A stretch of 23,680 nucleotides of DNA from DATAPE01 sp034667545 (GCA_034667545.1 JAXDJR010000038.1:1-23680); one strand, 5' to 3'. Counted from the stretch's first letter, positions 7,862 to 16,171 are shown. Numbers and translations are program-made. The notes: generated from the letters alone by a model not told the origin.

Positions 7862-8014
7862 TCAGCGAAGATAGGCGCCGGGATCTTCCATGAAGTCCTC
7901 GCGGCATGATGGGGCACAGAAGTGATAGGTGACGTTCTCGTACTCGTACGAGCCGCCGGGTGCGTTCGTCGTGTCGACGGTCATGCCACACACCGGGTCG
8001 GTGGCTTGTGCCAT
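7862..8014 (-). CDS. YHS-domain metal-binding small protein
   Basis: This is a 50-residue protein, almost entirely a YHS domain: DPVCGMTVD near the start, then a GGSYEYENVTYHFCAPSC core and FMEDPGAYL at the end. The Cys of CGM and the two Cys of FCAPSC would bind a soft metal, probably copper. Similar domains occur in CopA N-termini and as free copper-handling proteins. A strong Shine-Dalgarno site (GGGAGGGGAG) lies a few bases before the ATG at 8014. Longer in-frame starts would run through the operator and are rejected. It diverges from csoR across a shared operator, which supports a copper role, probably as chaperone or buffer. Confidence 0.86.
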   Translation of the reverse strand: MAQATDPVCGMTVDTTNAPGGSYEYENVTYHFCAPSCREDFMEDPGAYLR

Positions 8015-8030
8015 GTGTCTCTCCCCTCCC

Positions 8031-8059
8031 TTGTCTCCCATACCCCCGTAGGGTATCAT
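8031..8059 (+). promoter_or_regulatory. csoR-copA promoter
   Basis: TTGTCT (8031-8036) and TATCAT (8054-8059) are separated by 17 bp and resemble a sigma-70-type promoter reading rightward. Transcription would start near 8066, giving a leader of about 26 nt before the csoR GTG, with AGGGAGG at 8081-8087. The -10 box overlaps the right half of the operator, so bound CsoR would block RNA polymerase. Confidence 0.62.
8040..8056. promoter_or_regulatory. CsoR operator
   Basis: ATACCC and GGGTAT form a perfect inverted repeat around the spacer CCGTA. The A/T ends and G/C-rich core match known copper-sensing CsoR operators of actinobacteria. The site lies between the divergent YHS gene and csoR and overlaps the csoR promoter. 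Apo-CsoR should bind it and release it on binding Cu(I). Confidence 0.82.
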
Positions 8060-8091
8060 CCAACGGAGAAGTCCGGTCCAAGGGAGGCAAC

Positions 8092-8373
8092 GTGAACGGG
8101 TACGCAATGAAGAAGGACGATCTCCAGGGCCGGCTGCGCCGCATCGAGGGGCAGGTGCGGGGGATCCAGCGGATGATCGACGATGACAAGTACTGCATCG
8201 ACATCCTGACTCAGGTGAGCTCGGTCACCGCCGCCCTGAAGGCGGTTGGCATCGGGCTGCTGGACGGACACGTCCGCACGTGTGTCCGGGAAAGCCTCGA
8301 AAGTCATGGACCCGACGGCGACGCGAAGGTCGACGAGCTGGTGGCCGCAGTCGCTCGCTTCACTTCCCGTTGA
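8092..8373 (+). CDS. csoR: CsoR-family copper-sensing repressor
   Basis: This 93-residue all-helical protein has the DUF156/CsoR pattern: KKDDLQGRLRRIEGQVRGIQRMI at residues 7-29 for DNA binding, then Cys35, His60 and Cys64 (KYCIDIL and DGHVRTCV), the C-H-C triad that binds Cu(I). The GTG at 8092 follows AGGGAGG by 4 nt and is preferred to an ATG at 8107, which would have a poorer site. It would repress its own operon with copA and probably the divergent YHS gene. The copper assignment rests on the triad, the operator and the adjacent copA. Confidence 0.92.
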   Translation: MNGYAMKKDDLQGRLRRIEGQVRGIQRMIDDDKYCIDILTQVSSVTAALKAVGIGLLDGHVRTCVRESLESHGPDGDAKVDELVAAVARFTSR

Positions 8374-8378
8374 CCAAG

Positions 8379-10571
8379 GTGTCCGACACGCTCCCACGTA
8401 ACGACCGGGCCCTCGCGCCAAGTCGCGGCGCGCAAGAGTCCGAGATCCACGTCGACGTCACCGGCATGCATTGCGCTTCCTGTGCAACGAGGGTCGAAAA
8501 AGCCTTGACCAAGCAGCCCGGAGTGCTACAGGCGTCGGTCAACCTCGCTACAAACCAAGCCAGGATCGAGCTGGACGACGACGCGCCGAAGTTCGATGTG
8601 CTGCGCGCCGCGGTCAAGCAACGGGGCTACGACCTCGAGATCCATCGGGATGATCAAGCGCTTCAGGAGGTGGCTCGCCGGCAAGAGCGAGACCTCCTGC
8701 GGCGCCTCGTACTGGCCGGGCCGCTTGGCATCGTTGTCATGGTGCTCGGTTTCGTCGCGATGGATGCCACGTGGGCGCGCTGGCTGTCTTTCACCCTGGC
8801 TGCTCCGGTCCAGTTCGTCGCAGGGGGGCCGTTCTTGCTCGGGGCATGGATGCGGGCCCGCCACTTCGCAACCAACATGGACACACTGATCGCGGTCGGG
8901 ACGCTGTCGGCTTTCGTCTACTCGACGTGGGCGTTACTTGGGGGCGAGAGATATCTGTACTTCGACTCGGCCGCGGTGGTGATCGCGTTCCTGCTCCTCG
9001 GCAGGTTTCTCGAGGCCAGGGCTAAAGGGCGCGCGTCCCAAGCGATCAAAAGGATGTTAGAGCTGGGGGCAAAGGAAGCGCGCGTGGTTCGCGGCGGGCG
9101 CGACATTGTCATTCCTGCGTCTGAGATATCGGTAGACGATGTGATGCGTGTTCTTCCTGGTGAGCGCATACCCGCAGACGGCGTCATTGTCGAAGGGGCT
9201 TCGGCGGTGGATGAGTCGATGCTGACGGGCGAGTCGGTTCCGGTCGAGAAGGAACTGGGCGACGAGGTCGCAGGCGCAACCTTGAATGCCAACGGCATGT
9301 TGCTTATCCGCGCCACCAAGGTGGGCCGGCACACCGCCTTGTCGCAGATCGTGCGGCTGGTGACTCAAGCACAGGAGTCCAAGGCCCCGATACAACGGCT
9401 GGCCGATCGCATCGCGAGCTTCTTCGTTCCAGCCGTTCTGATCTCCGCCGGCATTACGGCACTCGCCTGGTTCATAGGCACCGGTGATCTGCGCCTCGCG
9501 CTGTTACCGGCTGTGGCCGTCCTGATAGTCGCTTGCCCTTGCGCGATGGGTCTCGCGACGCCCGTTGCGATCATGGTGGGCACGGGGAGAGGGGCTCAGT
9601 TGGGAGTCTTGATCCGGGGGGGCGAAGTGCTCGAGCGTTCACGTCGGATCGACACCGTGATATTCGATAAGACCGGCACCCTTACCGAGGGCAAGATGCG
9701 CTTGGTCGACGTGATCGGTGAGCCTCAAGTGCTCCCTTTCGCGGCCGCGGTCGAGTTGGCCAGCGAGCATCCCATCGCCAAAGCCGTGATCGCGGGGGCC
9801 CGCGAGCGGAACGTGGAGATCCCCAGGGGCATGAACCAGAGAAGCGCAGCGGGACTGGGCATCCGTGGAAAAGTCGCGGACGTCGATGTGCGCGTTGGTA
9901 GACGCGCCTTGCTCGATACGGACCGGGTCGAAGTGTCCAACTACCTGCGCCGACGCGCCGGGGCCCTCGAAGCTGAAGGCAAGACTGTCTTCTGGGTCGA
10001 GTGGGGTGGCCGGGCACGGGGCCTACTGGCCGTCGCCGACACCGTCAAACCGCACTCAGCGAGCGTCGTCGAACAGCTCAAAGGGCTCGGTATGGAGACG
10101 GCGATGCTTACCGGCGACAACCGCGCGACCGCCGACGCCATCGCGCGACAGGTTGGGATCGATCGCGTCTTGGCGGAAGTGCTTCCTGCCGACAAGGTGG
10201 CGGAAGTGCGCAGACTTCAGGAAGAGGGACGCATGGTGGCGATGGTGGGGGACGGTATCAACGACGCGCCCGCACTGGCTCAAGCAGATCTAGGGATCGC
10301 AATCGGCACCGGCACCGACGTCGCGATCGAAGCTTCTGATCTGACTCTTATCCGCGGCGAGCTCCAAGGCGTGGTGACCGCGGTTCGGCTGTCACGCCGG
10401 ACGTTCCAAACGATCGTTCAGAATCTGTTTTGGGCATTTGCCTACAACGTCCTCCTGATCCCGCTGGCAGCTCTAGGCCTGCTCAATCCGATCTTCGCCG
10501 GTGCCGCGATGGCATTGTCCAGCCTGTCGGTAATCACCAATTCACTGCGTCTGAGAAGCTTCCGCGCCTAA
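8379..10571 (+). CDS. copA: Copper-exporting P1B-type ATPase
   Basis: This 730-residue protein starts with one heavy-metal-associated domain, GMHCASC at 29-35 with Cys32 and Cys35. It carries the P-type ATPase landmarks: the E1-E2 actuator with TGES, the membrane CPC motif at 386-388, DKTGTLTEG with phosphorylated Asp430, the SEHPIAKAV HP motif, MLTGDN, and GDGINDAP with Asp625. The last membrane helices contain FAYNVLLIPLA and AMALSSLSV, the Asn/Met/Ser set of Cu(I) transporters (P1B-1). It should pump Cu(I) outward across the membrane. It is co-transcribed with csoR. The start is uncertain: GTG 8379 lies 5 nt after the csoR stop, and TTG 8370 overlaps that stop. Neither has a strong Shine-Dalgarno site. 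Confidence 0.93.
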   Translation: MSDTLPRNDRALAPSRGAQESEIHVDVTGMHCASCATRVEKALTKQPGVLQASVNLATNQARIELDDDAPKFDVLRAAVKQRGYDLEIHRDDQALQEVARRQERDLLRRLVLAGPLGIVVMVLGFVAMDATWARWLSFTLAAPVQFVAGGPFLLGAWMRARHFATNMDTLIAVGTLSAFVYSTWALLGGERYLYFDSAAVVIAFLLLGRFLEARAKGRASQAIKRMLELGAKEARVVRGGRDIVIPASEISVDDVMRVLPGERIPADGVIVEGASAVDESMLTGESVPVEKELGDEVAGATLNANGMLLIRATKVGRHTALSQIVRLVTQAQESKAPIQRLADRIASFFVPAVLISAGITALAWFIGTGDLRLALLPAVAVLIVACPCAMGLATPVAIMVGTGRGAQLGVLIRGGEVLERSRRIDTVIFDKTGTLTEGKMRLVDVIGEPQVLPFAAAVELASEHPIAKAVIAGARERNVEIPRGMNQRSAAGLGIRGKVADVDVRVGRRALLDTDRVEVSNYLRRRAGALEAEGKTVFWVEWGGRARGLLAVADTVKPHSASVVEQLKGLGMETAMLTGDNRATADAIARQVGIDRVLAEVLPADKVAEVRRLQEEGRMVAMVGDGINDAPALAQADLGIAIGTGTDVAIEASDLTLIRGELQGVVTAVRLSRRTFQTIVQNLFWAFAYNVLLIPLAALGLLNPIFAGAAMALSSLSVITNSLRLRSFRA

Positions 10572-10580
10572 GCTTTCGTT

Positions 10581-11264
10581 ATGGATCCGCGCGAGAAGAC
10601 ACACCGGGCTTCTCGGGCGCACGAACCGGGTCACGTCGGTCACTCGCACGGTCTGATCGATCGATCTCTTCTTCGATCGCGAGCAGGGATCCGTGCCGTT
10701 GCTATGAGCCTGGCCGTGCTGGCAGTGACGGCAGCGGTGCAGGTATTCATCTTCGTTTTGTCCCATAGCGTCGCATTGTTGGCCGACCTGATCCACAACG
10801 CGGGCGATGCACTGACCGCGATTCCCCTTGGGATAGCGTTCTTCCTTCGCAGCGCCAGAGGCGAACGGTGGGCGGGGTTCGCGGTGGTGCTTGCCATCGC
10901 GGTGTCCGCGTGTGTGGCGTTCTACGAAACGGTCCTGCGATTCATCCATCCACGCCCGCTGACGCATCTCGGCATCCTGGCGGCGGCGGGAATCGTCGGC
11001 TTTCTGGGCAATGAAGTAGCTGCTCAGGTGCGTCTTCACGCCGGTAGGCGGCTGAACAGCCCTGCACTCGTAGCCGACGGTAATCATGCCCGCGTGGATG
11101 GGTTCGTCTCTCTGGGCGTGGTAGCGAGCGCTCTCGCCGTTGCGATCGGTTGGCGGCTGGCCGACCCCCTCGTGGGCCTCGCCATCACGATCGTGATCTT
11201 GAAGATCACGTGGGATTCATGGAAAACGGTCACCGGGTCCGGTCCGCCCATGGAGAACCCTTAG
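10581..11264 (+). CDS. CDF-family cation transporter lacking the C-terminal domain
   Basis: This is a 227-residue membrane protein. It has a His-rich N-terminal tail (HEPGHVGHSHG), six predicted membrane helices, HNAGD in helix 2 (LLADLIHNAGDAL) and HARVD in helix 5 (VADGNHARVDGFVSLG), the two His-x3-Asp metal pairs of zinc/cadmium-type CDF transporters. It ends about 17 residues after the last helix, so the usual cytoplasmic C-terminal domain of about 80-90 residues is absent. Its start is 9 bp after the copA stop, so it is probably in the csoR-copA transcript. It would export a divalent metal such as zinc; a copper role is not supported by its motifs. Confidence 0.85.
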   Translation: MDPREKTHRASRAHEPGHVGHSHGLIDRSLLRSRAGIRAVAMSLAVLAVTAAVQVFIFVLSHSVALLADLIHNAGDALTAIPLGIAFFLRSARGERWAGFAVVLAIAVSACVAFYETVLRFIHPRPLTHLGILAAAGIVGFLGNEVAAQVRLHAGRRLNSPALVADGNHARVDGFVSLGVVASALAVAIGWRLADPLVGLAITIVILKITWDSWKTVTGSGPPMENP

Positions 11265-11274
11265 CGCGATCGGC

Positions 11275-11298
11275 GGCGTGATGGAAGCCCGTCACGCC
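11275..11298. terminator. Hairpin between convergent genes (possible terminator)
   Basis: GGCGTGA (11275-11281) and TCACGCC (11292-11298) form a perfect 7-bp stem with a 10-nt loop, just after the CDF stop and before the convergent methyltransferase end. No clean T-run follows (GGTTGTTGTT about 10 nt on), so it would be a weak or factor-assisted terminator. Confidence 0.45.
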
Positions 11299-11367
11299 AA
11301 GGCGCTAGTGGTTGTTGTTAGGGGTTCGTACGATTTGCCAGTCGACACGATTGGGAGGTCACTCGTC

Positions 11368-11985
11368 CTATCTACGCGTACCTACATATCTGAAACCGAT
11401 GGGATCGATGGTGCCGCTTCGGATCAATGACTGCTCCTCCTCGATGAGGTCAAGACGCTCCAGCTCACCGCCGGCGAGGTAGGGCACCCACTCCAAGATC
11501 TTCAACGCGAACTCGGCATGAAGCGCTTCGCGCATCGCCACCGATGTGTGGAAGTGCTCGTGTTCGGCGATCCATCCAGCCAAAAACTCGGCTGGAGACA
11601 GTGGGGGGTGGCGAGGAGAGTGAGGGACATGCGTCACGTACCAGTGGGCAGTCTTTGTATCCATCTGTTCCCATCCGAACTCATTAAGGATCAGGATGCC
11701 GCCGGGTACGAGCAAGCTGCGGATCTTTGCCAGGGCCCCGTTCAGCTCGTGGATGTGGTGCAGCGATCGGTTGGCGACCACCGCGTCGAATAGCTCTTCG
11801 TCGTCGAAGTCCTCCAACATCACCCTCCGAAAGATCGACCCCTCGGGGGCCTCTGGGTCGATCGCCGTGACCAGGTAGCCTCGCCCGGCCATGGCGCGCG
11901 CGAAGTCCCCGGCTCCGCATCCCACCTCGAGAACGCGGCATGGAGCGTGAGGAAGACTCCTAACAACGAACTCCTCAGCGTTCAC
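11368..11985 (-). CDS. Class I SAM-dependent methyltransferase
   Basis: This 205-residue protein has the Rossmann methyltransferase motifs: VLEVGCGAGDFARAM (motif I, about residues 18-32), VTAIDPEAP (acidic end of strand 2), FDAVVANRSLHHIHEL (motif IV region, about 65-80) and LLVPGGILILNEFGW (about 87-101). It belongs with Methyltransf_11/12-like proteins; the substrate cannot be read from sequence. The start is GTG at 11985. It diverges from the ABC exporter pair across a gap of about 190 bp and converges on the CDF gene, so it is probably a single-gene unit. Confidence 0.87.
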   Translation of the reverse strand: MNAEEFVVRSLPHAPCRVLEVGCGAGDFARAMAGRGYLVTAIDPEAPEGSIFRRVMLEDFDDEELFDAVVANRSLHHIHELNGALAKIRSLLVPGGILILNEFGWEQMDTKTAHWYVTHVPHSPRHPPLSPAEFLAGWIAEHEHFHTSVAMREALHAEFALKILEWVPYLAGGELERLDLIEEEQSLIRSGTIDPIGFRYVGTRR

Positions 11986-12173
11986 GGAGCCACCCTATCG
12001 AGGCAGCGAGCGCTGGGGCTCGTTGACGAAAGCTTGTGCTAGAGAAACCCCAAACGCAAGTCGCAAAAGCTCCGGTGGCAGCCTGAAGCCGGACTGGTGG
12101 TCGCGCCCGTCGCCCGAATCCAGCTCGAAGCGGCGTGAGCGTATTTTGTCTGCACCGTCCATCGGGGAGCGCC

Positions 12174-13970
12174 GTGAGCCGACTTTTCAATCGCACGGAA
12201 TGGAAGTTCTTCTCGGTCCTGCCCAAGGCGGACCGGTTCCTCGCCACGTTGTGGTGGGTCGTGCTTGTACTGCGCGCCGCGCTGCCCACGATCTTTGCGA
12301 TAGGGATGGGCGCACTGGTGGGAGCGGTCCAGCAGGGCTCGGCCCTCGGCGCGCCTCTGGTCGCCATCGGCATCGTCTTCGTGCTTCAGCAGGTACTTAC
12401 CCCTACCAATGCAACGATCAGCGCCAACCTCGGCAGCCGCACCGCGGCGTGGCTCTACGATGAACTGACCAATGCGTGCGTCGAACCGCCGGGCATGGGC
12501 CACCTCGAGGACCCCACGCTTACCAACGACCTTATCGTGGCGCGGGACTTCGACCTCGGCATAAACGGTCCGCCGCTGTTCGTCAGCATGAGCTTCATCT
12601 CCGATGGACTGGGCGAGCTGCTCGCGGGTTTGTTCTCGGCGATAGTGCTCGCTTTCTTTGCATGGTGGGCAGCGATCCTCCTCGCCGGCGCGTGGCTCTC
12701 GACGCACTGGTTGCTCCGTGAGAGCGCGGTGTGGCGTGACCGCAACACCGATGAGGTACGCGACGCTCAGCGCCACGTCGATTACGCCTATCGCCTGGCG
12801 GTGGACCCGCCTGCGGCCAAGGAGTTGCGATTATTCGGGCTTGCCGGCTGGACGATCGAGCGCTTCATCACGCGCCGCAAGCGGCTCTTCGAATTGCAAT
12901 ACCAGGCCACCAGATTGCGTGAGAAGTCGGTTCGGTGGAGCGTTCTCATCGTCACTGCCGCCAACGTGCTGGTCTTCTGGTCGCTGGCTCGGGCCGCCAT
13001 CGATGGGCGACTGGACCTCGACAAGCTCGTCGTCTACGCCGCGGTATCGGTCGGCACCAGCGAGATTGCCTTCGGGGGGCTCAACTGGGCCCTCGACGGC
13101 GCCGCTGCTCCGGTCGCCGCCGTGCTCCGTTTGAAGGCTGCCATGGGGAGAGCCGGGGCTCTGGTGTCGGGTGATAGGCCCGCCACAGGGATGCCCGCAA
13201 GCGAGATCCGCTTCCGCGATCTGACCTTCTCCTATCCAACGAGCCCCCCCGTTCTGGAGGGGTTCGATCTCACCATCCCCGCAGGTTCCTCTCTGGCGAT
13301 CGTGGGTCAGAACGGGGCGGGAAAGACGACGCTCGCCAAGTTGTTGTGCCGGCTCTACGATCCGCAGAGCGGGTCTGTCGAAGTCGATGGCGTTGATCTT
13401 CGTGAGATCGATATCGAGGCGTGGCGCACACGGGTCACCGCCGTCTTCCAGGACTTCGTCCGCTTCGAACTGCCTCTTCGGGACAACGTAGCGCCCGGCG
13501 GTGCCCCCGACGAGGTTGTGTTAGCGGCTCTGGAGGACGCTGGGGCCGGGTCGCTCGCGGGCCTCGAAACGATCCTCGCTCGCGGATACGAAGGCGGGAC
13601 CGATCTATCGGGGGGACAGTGGCAGCGGATCGCCCTCGCTCGGGCGTTGTGTGCGGTGCGTCTCGGCGCGGGAATGGTCTTGCTGGACGAGCCGACCGCG
13701 CAGCTCGATGTGCGGGGAGAAGCGGAGATCTTTGAACGCATCCTCGCGGCGACGCGGGGCTGCACGACCATCCTGATCTCGCATCGCTTCTCGACGGTCA
13801 GGCGCGCCGCTCGCATCTGCGTTCTGGAACATGGACGTGTCGTAGAGCTCGGTAGTCATGAGGAGCTGATGGCTAAGGGCGGTCGCTATCACACGATGTT
13901 CGAGCTGCAAGCGTCGCGCTTCTACGTCGACGAGGAAGAAGAGGGGGTGACCTTAGACGTCCTCGCCTGA
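12174..13970 (+). CDS. ABC exporter half-transporter with canonical ATPase motifs
   Basis: This 598-residue fused half-transporter has about six membrane helices in residues 20-320, then a nucleotide-binding domain. Walker A is GQNGAGKT at 378-385, the Q-loop is in TAVFQDFVRFEL, the signature LSGGQWQRIALARAL starts at 478, Walker B is MVLLDEPTAQLD and the H-loop is ISHRFSTV. GTG 12174 has GGGGAG 4 nt upstream and is preferred to GTG 12135, which lacks a site. It is followed by a second half-transporter, and the two probably form a heterodimer exporting a lipid, peptide or small molecule. The cargo is unknown. Confidence 0.88.
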   Translation: MSRLFNRTEWKFFSVLPKADRFLATLWWVVLVLRAALPTIFAIGMGALVGAVQQGSALGAPLVAIGIVFVLQQVLTPTNATISANLGSRTAAWLYDELTNACVEPPGMGHLEDPTLTNDLIVARDFDLGINGPPLFVSMSFISDGLGELLAGLFSAIVLAFFAWWAAILLAGAWLSTHWLLRESAVWRDRNTDEVRDAQRHVDYAYRLAVDPPAAKELRLFGLAGWTIERFITRRKRLFELQYQATRLREKSVRWSVLIVTAANVLVFWSLARAAIDGRLDLDKLVVYAAVSVGTSEIAFGGLNWALDGAAAPVAAVLRLKAAMGRAGALVSGDRPATGMPASEIRFRDLTFSYPTSPPVLEGFDLTIPAGSSLAIVGQNGAGKTTLAKLLCRLYDPQSGSVEVDGVDLREIDIEAWRTRVTAVFQDFVRFELPLRDNVAPGGAPDEVVLAALEDAGAGSLAGLETILARGYEGGTDLSGGQWQRIALARALCAVRLGAGMVLLDEPTAQLDVRGEAEIFERILAATRGCTTILISHRFSTVRRAARICVLEHGRVVELGSHEELMAKGGRYHTMFELQASRFYVDEEEEGVTLDVLA

Positions 13971-14004
13971 CGACCTCGACGAGCTGCCTCCCGCGCTGCG
14001 CTCG

Positions 14005-15774
14005 ATGTGGCGCGTTGTGAAGATCGCCTACGGCGCCGAGCCGTGGTTGCTGGTCACGGCCTTCACCCTTTCCCTCGTGGCCGCAGTGCCCGATGCTCTC
14101 TTCGCTCTCTGGCTCAAGCTGCTGAGTCAGGGCGTGCTCGAGCACAACCAGGGATTGCTCGTTGTCGCCACAGGGGGCCTTGCCATCTCGGCCACCCTTA
14201 CATGGCTGCTGCGCACTGTGAGTACGCGGGTTCAGCGTCGCTTCCGGGACCGGGTCACGATCGCGTTGGAAGGCCACGTTGCTCGGCTTCAAGCCACCAT
14301 CTCAACGATCGCTCATCAAGAGCGGCCCGAGTATCTCGACCGGTTGCGGATACTGCGCGACGAGGTGTACGTGCTCGACCACATGTACATGTCACTGTTC
14401 TCCACGTGCGGCTGGATCCTCCGGCTCGTGATCACGATCGGGCTATTGATGTCGATCCACCCAGCCCTGGCGCTGCTGGCAGTTTTCGCGCTTCCGACCG
14501 TCCTCGCTTCGTCGTGGCGGCCGGCAGTCGAACGAGCGGCAGAGGAACGCGGTGCCCAGGCAGACCGCCTCGCCCGCCACCTCTTCACCATCGCTACCAC
14601 CGCGCCCCCCGGCAAAGAGGTCCGTCTTTCCGGGATCGGGCAGCGGTTGGTGCAGCAGCGGCGCGCCGCGTGGGAGCGGTGGTACGGACCTGTGTCCACG
14701 GCTCGCTGGGGTAGCGCAGTGTGGCATAGCCTTGCATGGGCGATATTCGGTGGAGCGTACGTCGGCGCGATCGTGTTCGTGGCCTCAGGTTTGCACTCAT
14801 CCGCCGGCAACGTTCTGCTGGTGCTCGCCGCAGGCTCTCGCCTCTCCTCATACATCGGTGCAACGGTGGGCGAGATTGGATTCCTGCGCGGCGTGTGGCT
14901 CGACGGCTCGCGCCGCCTGGTGTGGCTGGAGGAATACGCCGCCTCGTTCGACCAGGTCGTCGATGTCGCTGTTCCCGACCGGCTACAAGAAGGCATCCGG
15001 TTGGAGCACGTCTCCTTTACCTATCCGGCCACCGATCGATTGGTCCTGGATGACATCTCGTTGACATTGCCGGCCGGAGCAGTGGTCGCAATCGTCGGCG
15101 AGAACGGAGCCGGCAAGTCGACGCTCGTCAAGCTGCTCGCCAAGCTTTACGAACCAACCGGAGGGCGCATCCTCGTTGACGGTGCGGACCTCGGAAGGAT
15201 GCCATCAGACGAGTGGCGCTCCCGCTTGGCAGGCGCATTTCAGGACTTCTTCCGCTTCGAGTTGCATGCGCGCCACTCAGTGGGCGTGGGTGATGTACCG
15301 CGTCTCGACGACAACGGCGCGGTCGTGCGTGCGGTCGATCACGCCGGCGCGAACGATGTCGTGATGGGGCTGAGCGACGGCTTGGATACGCAGCTCGGAC
15401 CGACATGGCCCCATGGGGTGGAGATCAGTTTCGGCCAGTGGCAGAAGCTCGCGCTGGCTCGAGGATTCATGCGCGATGCGCCTTTGCTGCTCGTGCTGGA
15501 TGAGCCCACCGCGGCTCTGGATGCAGAAACGGAGCACGCGCTGTTCGAGCGTTACGCCACTGCCGCGCACGGGGAGGGGGGCCGGGCTGACGGATCGAGC
15601 GACGGCCGGATCACGATCCTCGTGTCCCATCGCTTCTCAACGGTGCGCATGGCGGACCTCATAGTCGTACTCGATGGTGCCCGTGTGGTCGAGGTCGGCA
15701 GTCACGACGACCTTCTCCAACGGGGTGATCAGTATGCGCAGCTTTACGGCATCCAGGCGGCCGCCTACCGCTGA
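14005..15774 (+). CDS. ABC exporter half-transporter with degenerate signature motif
   Basis: This 589-residue partner of the preceding gene has a membrane domain to about residue 320, Walker A GENGAGKS from 365, a Q-loop in GAFQDFFRFEL, Walker B LLLVLDEPTAALD and the H-loop SHRFSTV. The signature is ISFGQWQ (474-480) instead of LSGGQ, so one of the two ATP sites of the heterodimer would be non-canonical. ATG 14005 is the first normal start, but it has no Shine-Dalgarno site. The 16 codons before it, back to an in-frame TAG at 13954-13956, read as plausible protein (DDLDELPPALRS), so the true start may be a rare codon upstream. The first gene ends 34 bp earlier. Confidence 0.86.
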   Translation: MWRVVKIAYGAEPWLLVTAFTLSLVAAVPDALFALWLKLLSQGVLEHNQGLLVVATGGLAISATLTWLLRTVSTRVQRRFRDRVTIALEGHVARLQATISTIAHQERPEYLDRLRILRDEVYVLDHMYMSLFSTCGWILRLVITIGLLMSIHPALALLAVFALPTVLASSWRPAVERAAEERGAQADRLARHLFTIATTAPPGKEVRLSGIGQRLVQQRRAAWERWYGPVSTARWGSAVWHSLAWAIFGGAYVGAIVFVASGLHSSAGNVLLVLAAGSRLSSYIGATVGEIGFLRGVWLDGSRRLVWLEEYAASFDQVVDVAVPDRLQEGIRLEHVSFTYPATDRLVLDDISLTLPAGAVVAIVGENGAGKSTLVKLLAKLYEPTGGRILVDGADLGRMPSDEWRSRLAGAFQDFFRFELHARHSVGVGDVPRLDDNGAVVRAVDHAGANDVVMGLSDGLDTQLGPTWPHGVEISFGQWQKLALARGFMRDAPLLLVLDEPTAALDAETEHALFERYATAAHGEGGRADGSSDGRITILVSHRFSTVRMADLIVVLDGARVVEVGSHDDLLQRGDQYAQLYGIQAAAYR

Positions 15775-15924
15775 GTGGCGTCCTTAGTCGCCGCGCAGCA
15801 GCAGTCTCGCCACTAAACCCATGCGTCCCCTGTCTGCCGCGGTCTTCGCCATGCCGTTCGATTTCGCCTCGGTAAGCACCTCCAGCTGGATCCTGGTCGA
15901 TGCCCCCGGACGGGGAGAAAGTGC

Positions 15925-15954
15925 TTGACACGCCTCCAGAGGCTGACGTAACGT
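15925..15954 (+). promoter_or_regulatory. Promoter of the MIP-dhaK-dhaL-ptsI operon
   Basis: A consensus -35 box TTGACA (15925-15930) is followed after 18 bp by TAACGT (15949-15954), which fits the TAnnnT -10 pattern. Transcription would begin near 15961, at the left edge of the large inverted repeat, so a bound repressor would cover the first 25 transcribed bases. Confidence 0.6.
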
Positions 15955-15961
15955 TCCAGAA

Positions 15962-15986
15962 CAGTGTTCGATAATACCGAACACTG
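15962..15986. promoter_or_regulatory. Inverted-repeat operator for the DHA operon (IclR-type candidate)
   Basis: CAGTGTTCG (15962-15970) and CGAACACTG (15978-15986) are perfect 9-bp inverted arms around the 7-bp spacer ATAATAC. The inner part, GTTCGATAATACCGAA, matches 13 of 16 bases of GTTCGACAATAGTGAA at 21014-21029, just before the IclR-family gene. The position immediately downstream of the -10 box suits a repressor. Confidence 0.7.
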
Positions 15987-16171
15987 GTCCGAAACCTAGG
16001 CGGGATCGGGAGTGGGGACACTGGAGCCAGAACTGACCAAAAGTCGGGACGGGGGGTCTGCGGTGGAATCCCTCGCTGCGTTCCTAGCTCCTTTCTCACG
16101 CGACTGCCGTGACACGAGAGAGGAGGCCACTCTCCGCCGGCTCGCCCTGCGACTCGGGCGGAGCAAAGCCC

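Larger units (their letters stand above)
15775..16171. other. Intergenic region and long leader before the MIP channel gene
   Basis: This stretch carries the promoter and operator listed separately, then a leader of about 185 nt with no convincing gene. At its left end AGTGGCG (15774-15780) and CGCCACT (15808-15814) can pair across a 27-nt loop, a weak candidate terminator for the ABC pair. The MIP frame is open upstream to 16109, but those 21 residues are not channel-like. A minus-strand frame at 15784-15984 has no recognisable features. Confidence 0.5.

Noticed and set aside
8280..8378. Upstream extension of copA into csoR
   Set aside because: This part overlaps the end of csoR in another frame and reads as Arg-rich shadow sequence before the metal-binding domain.
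15784..15984. Minus-strand 66-codon frame in the DHA operon promoter region
   Set aside because: It covers the promoter and part of the operator, has no clear ribosome site and matches no family I recognise.
16109..16171. Upstream extension of the MIP channel gene
   Set aside because: The 21 extra residues are polar and unlike MIP N-termini, and ATG 16172 has a well-placed ribosome site.
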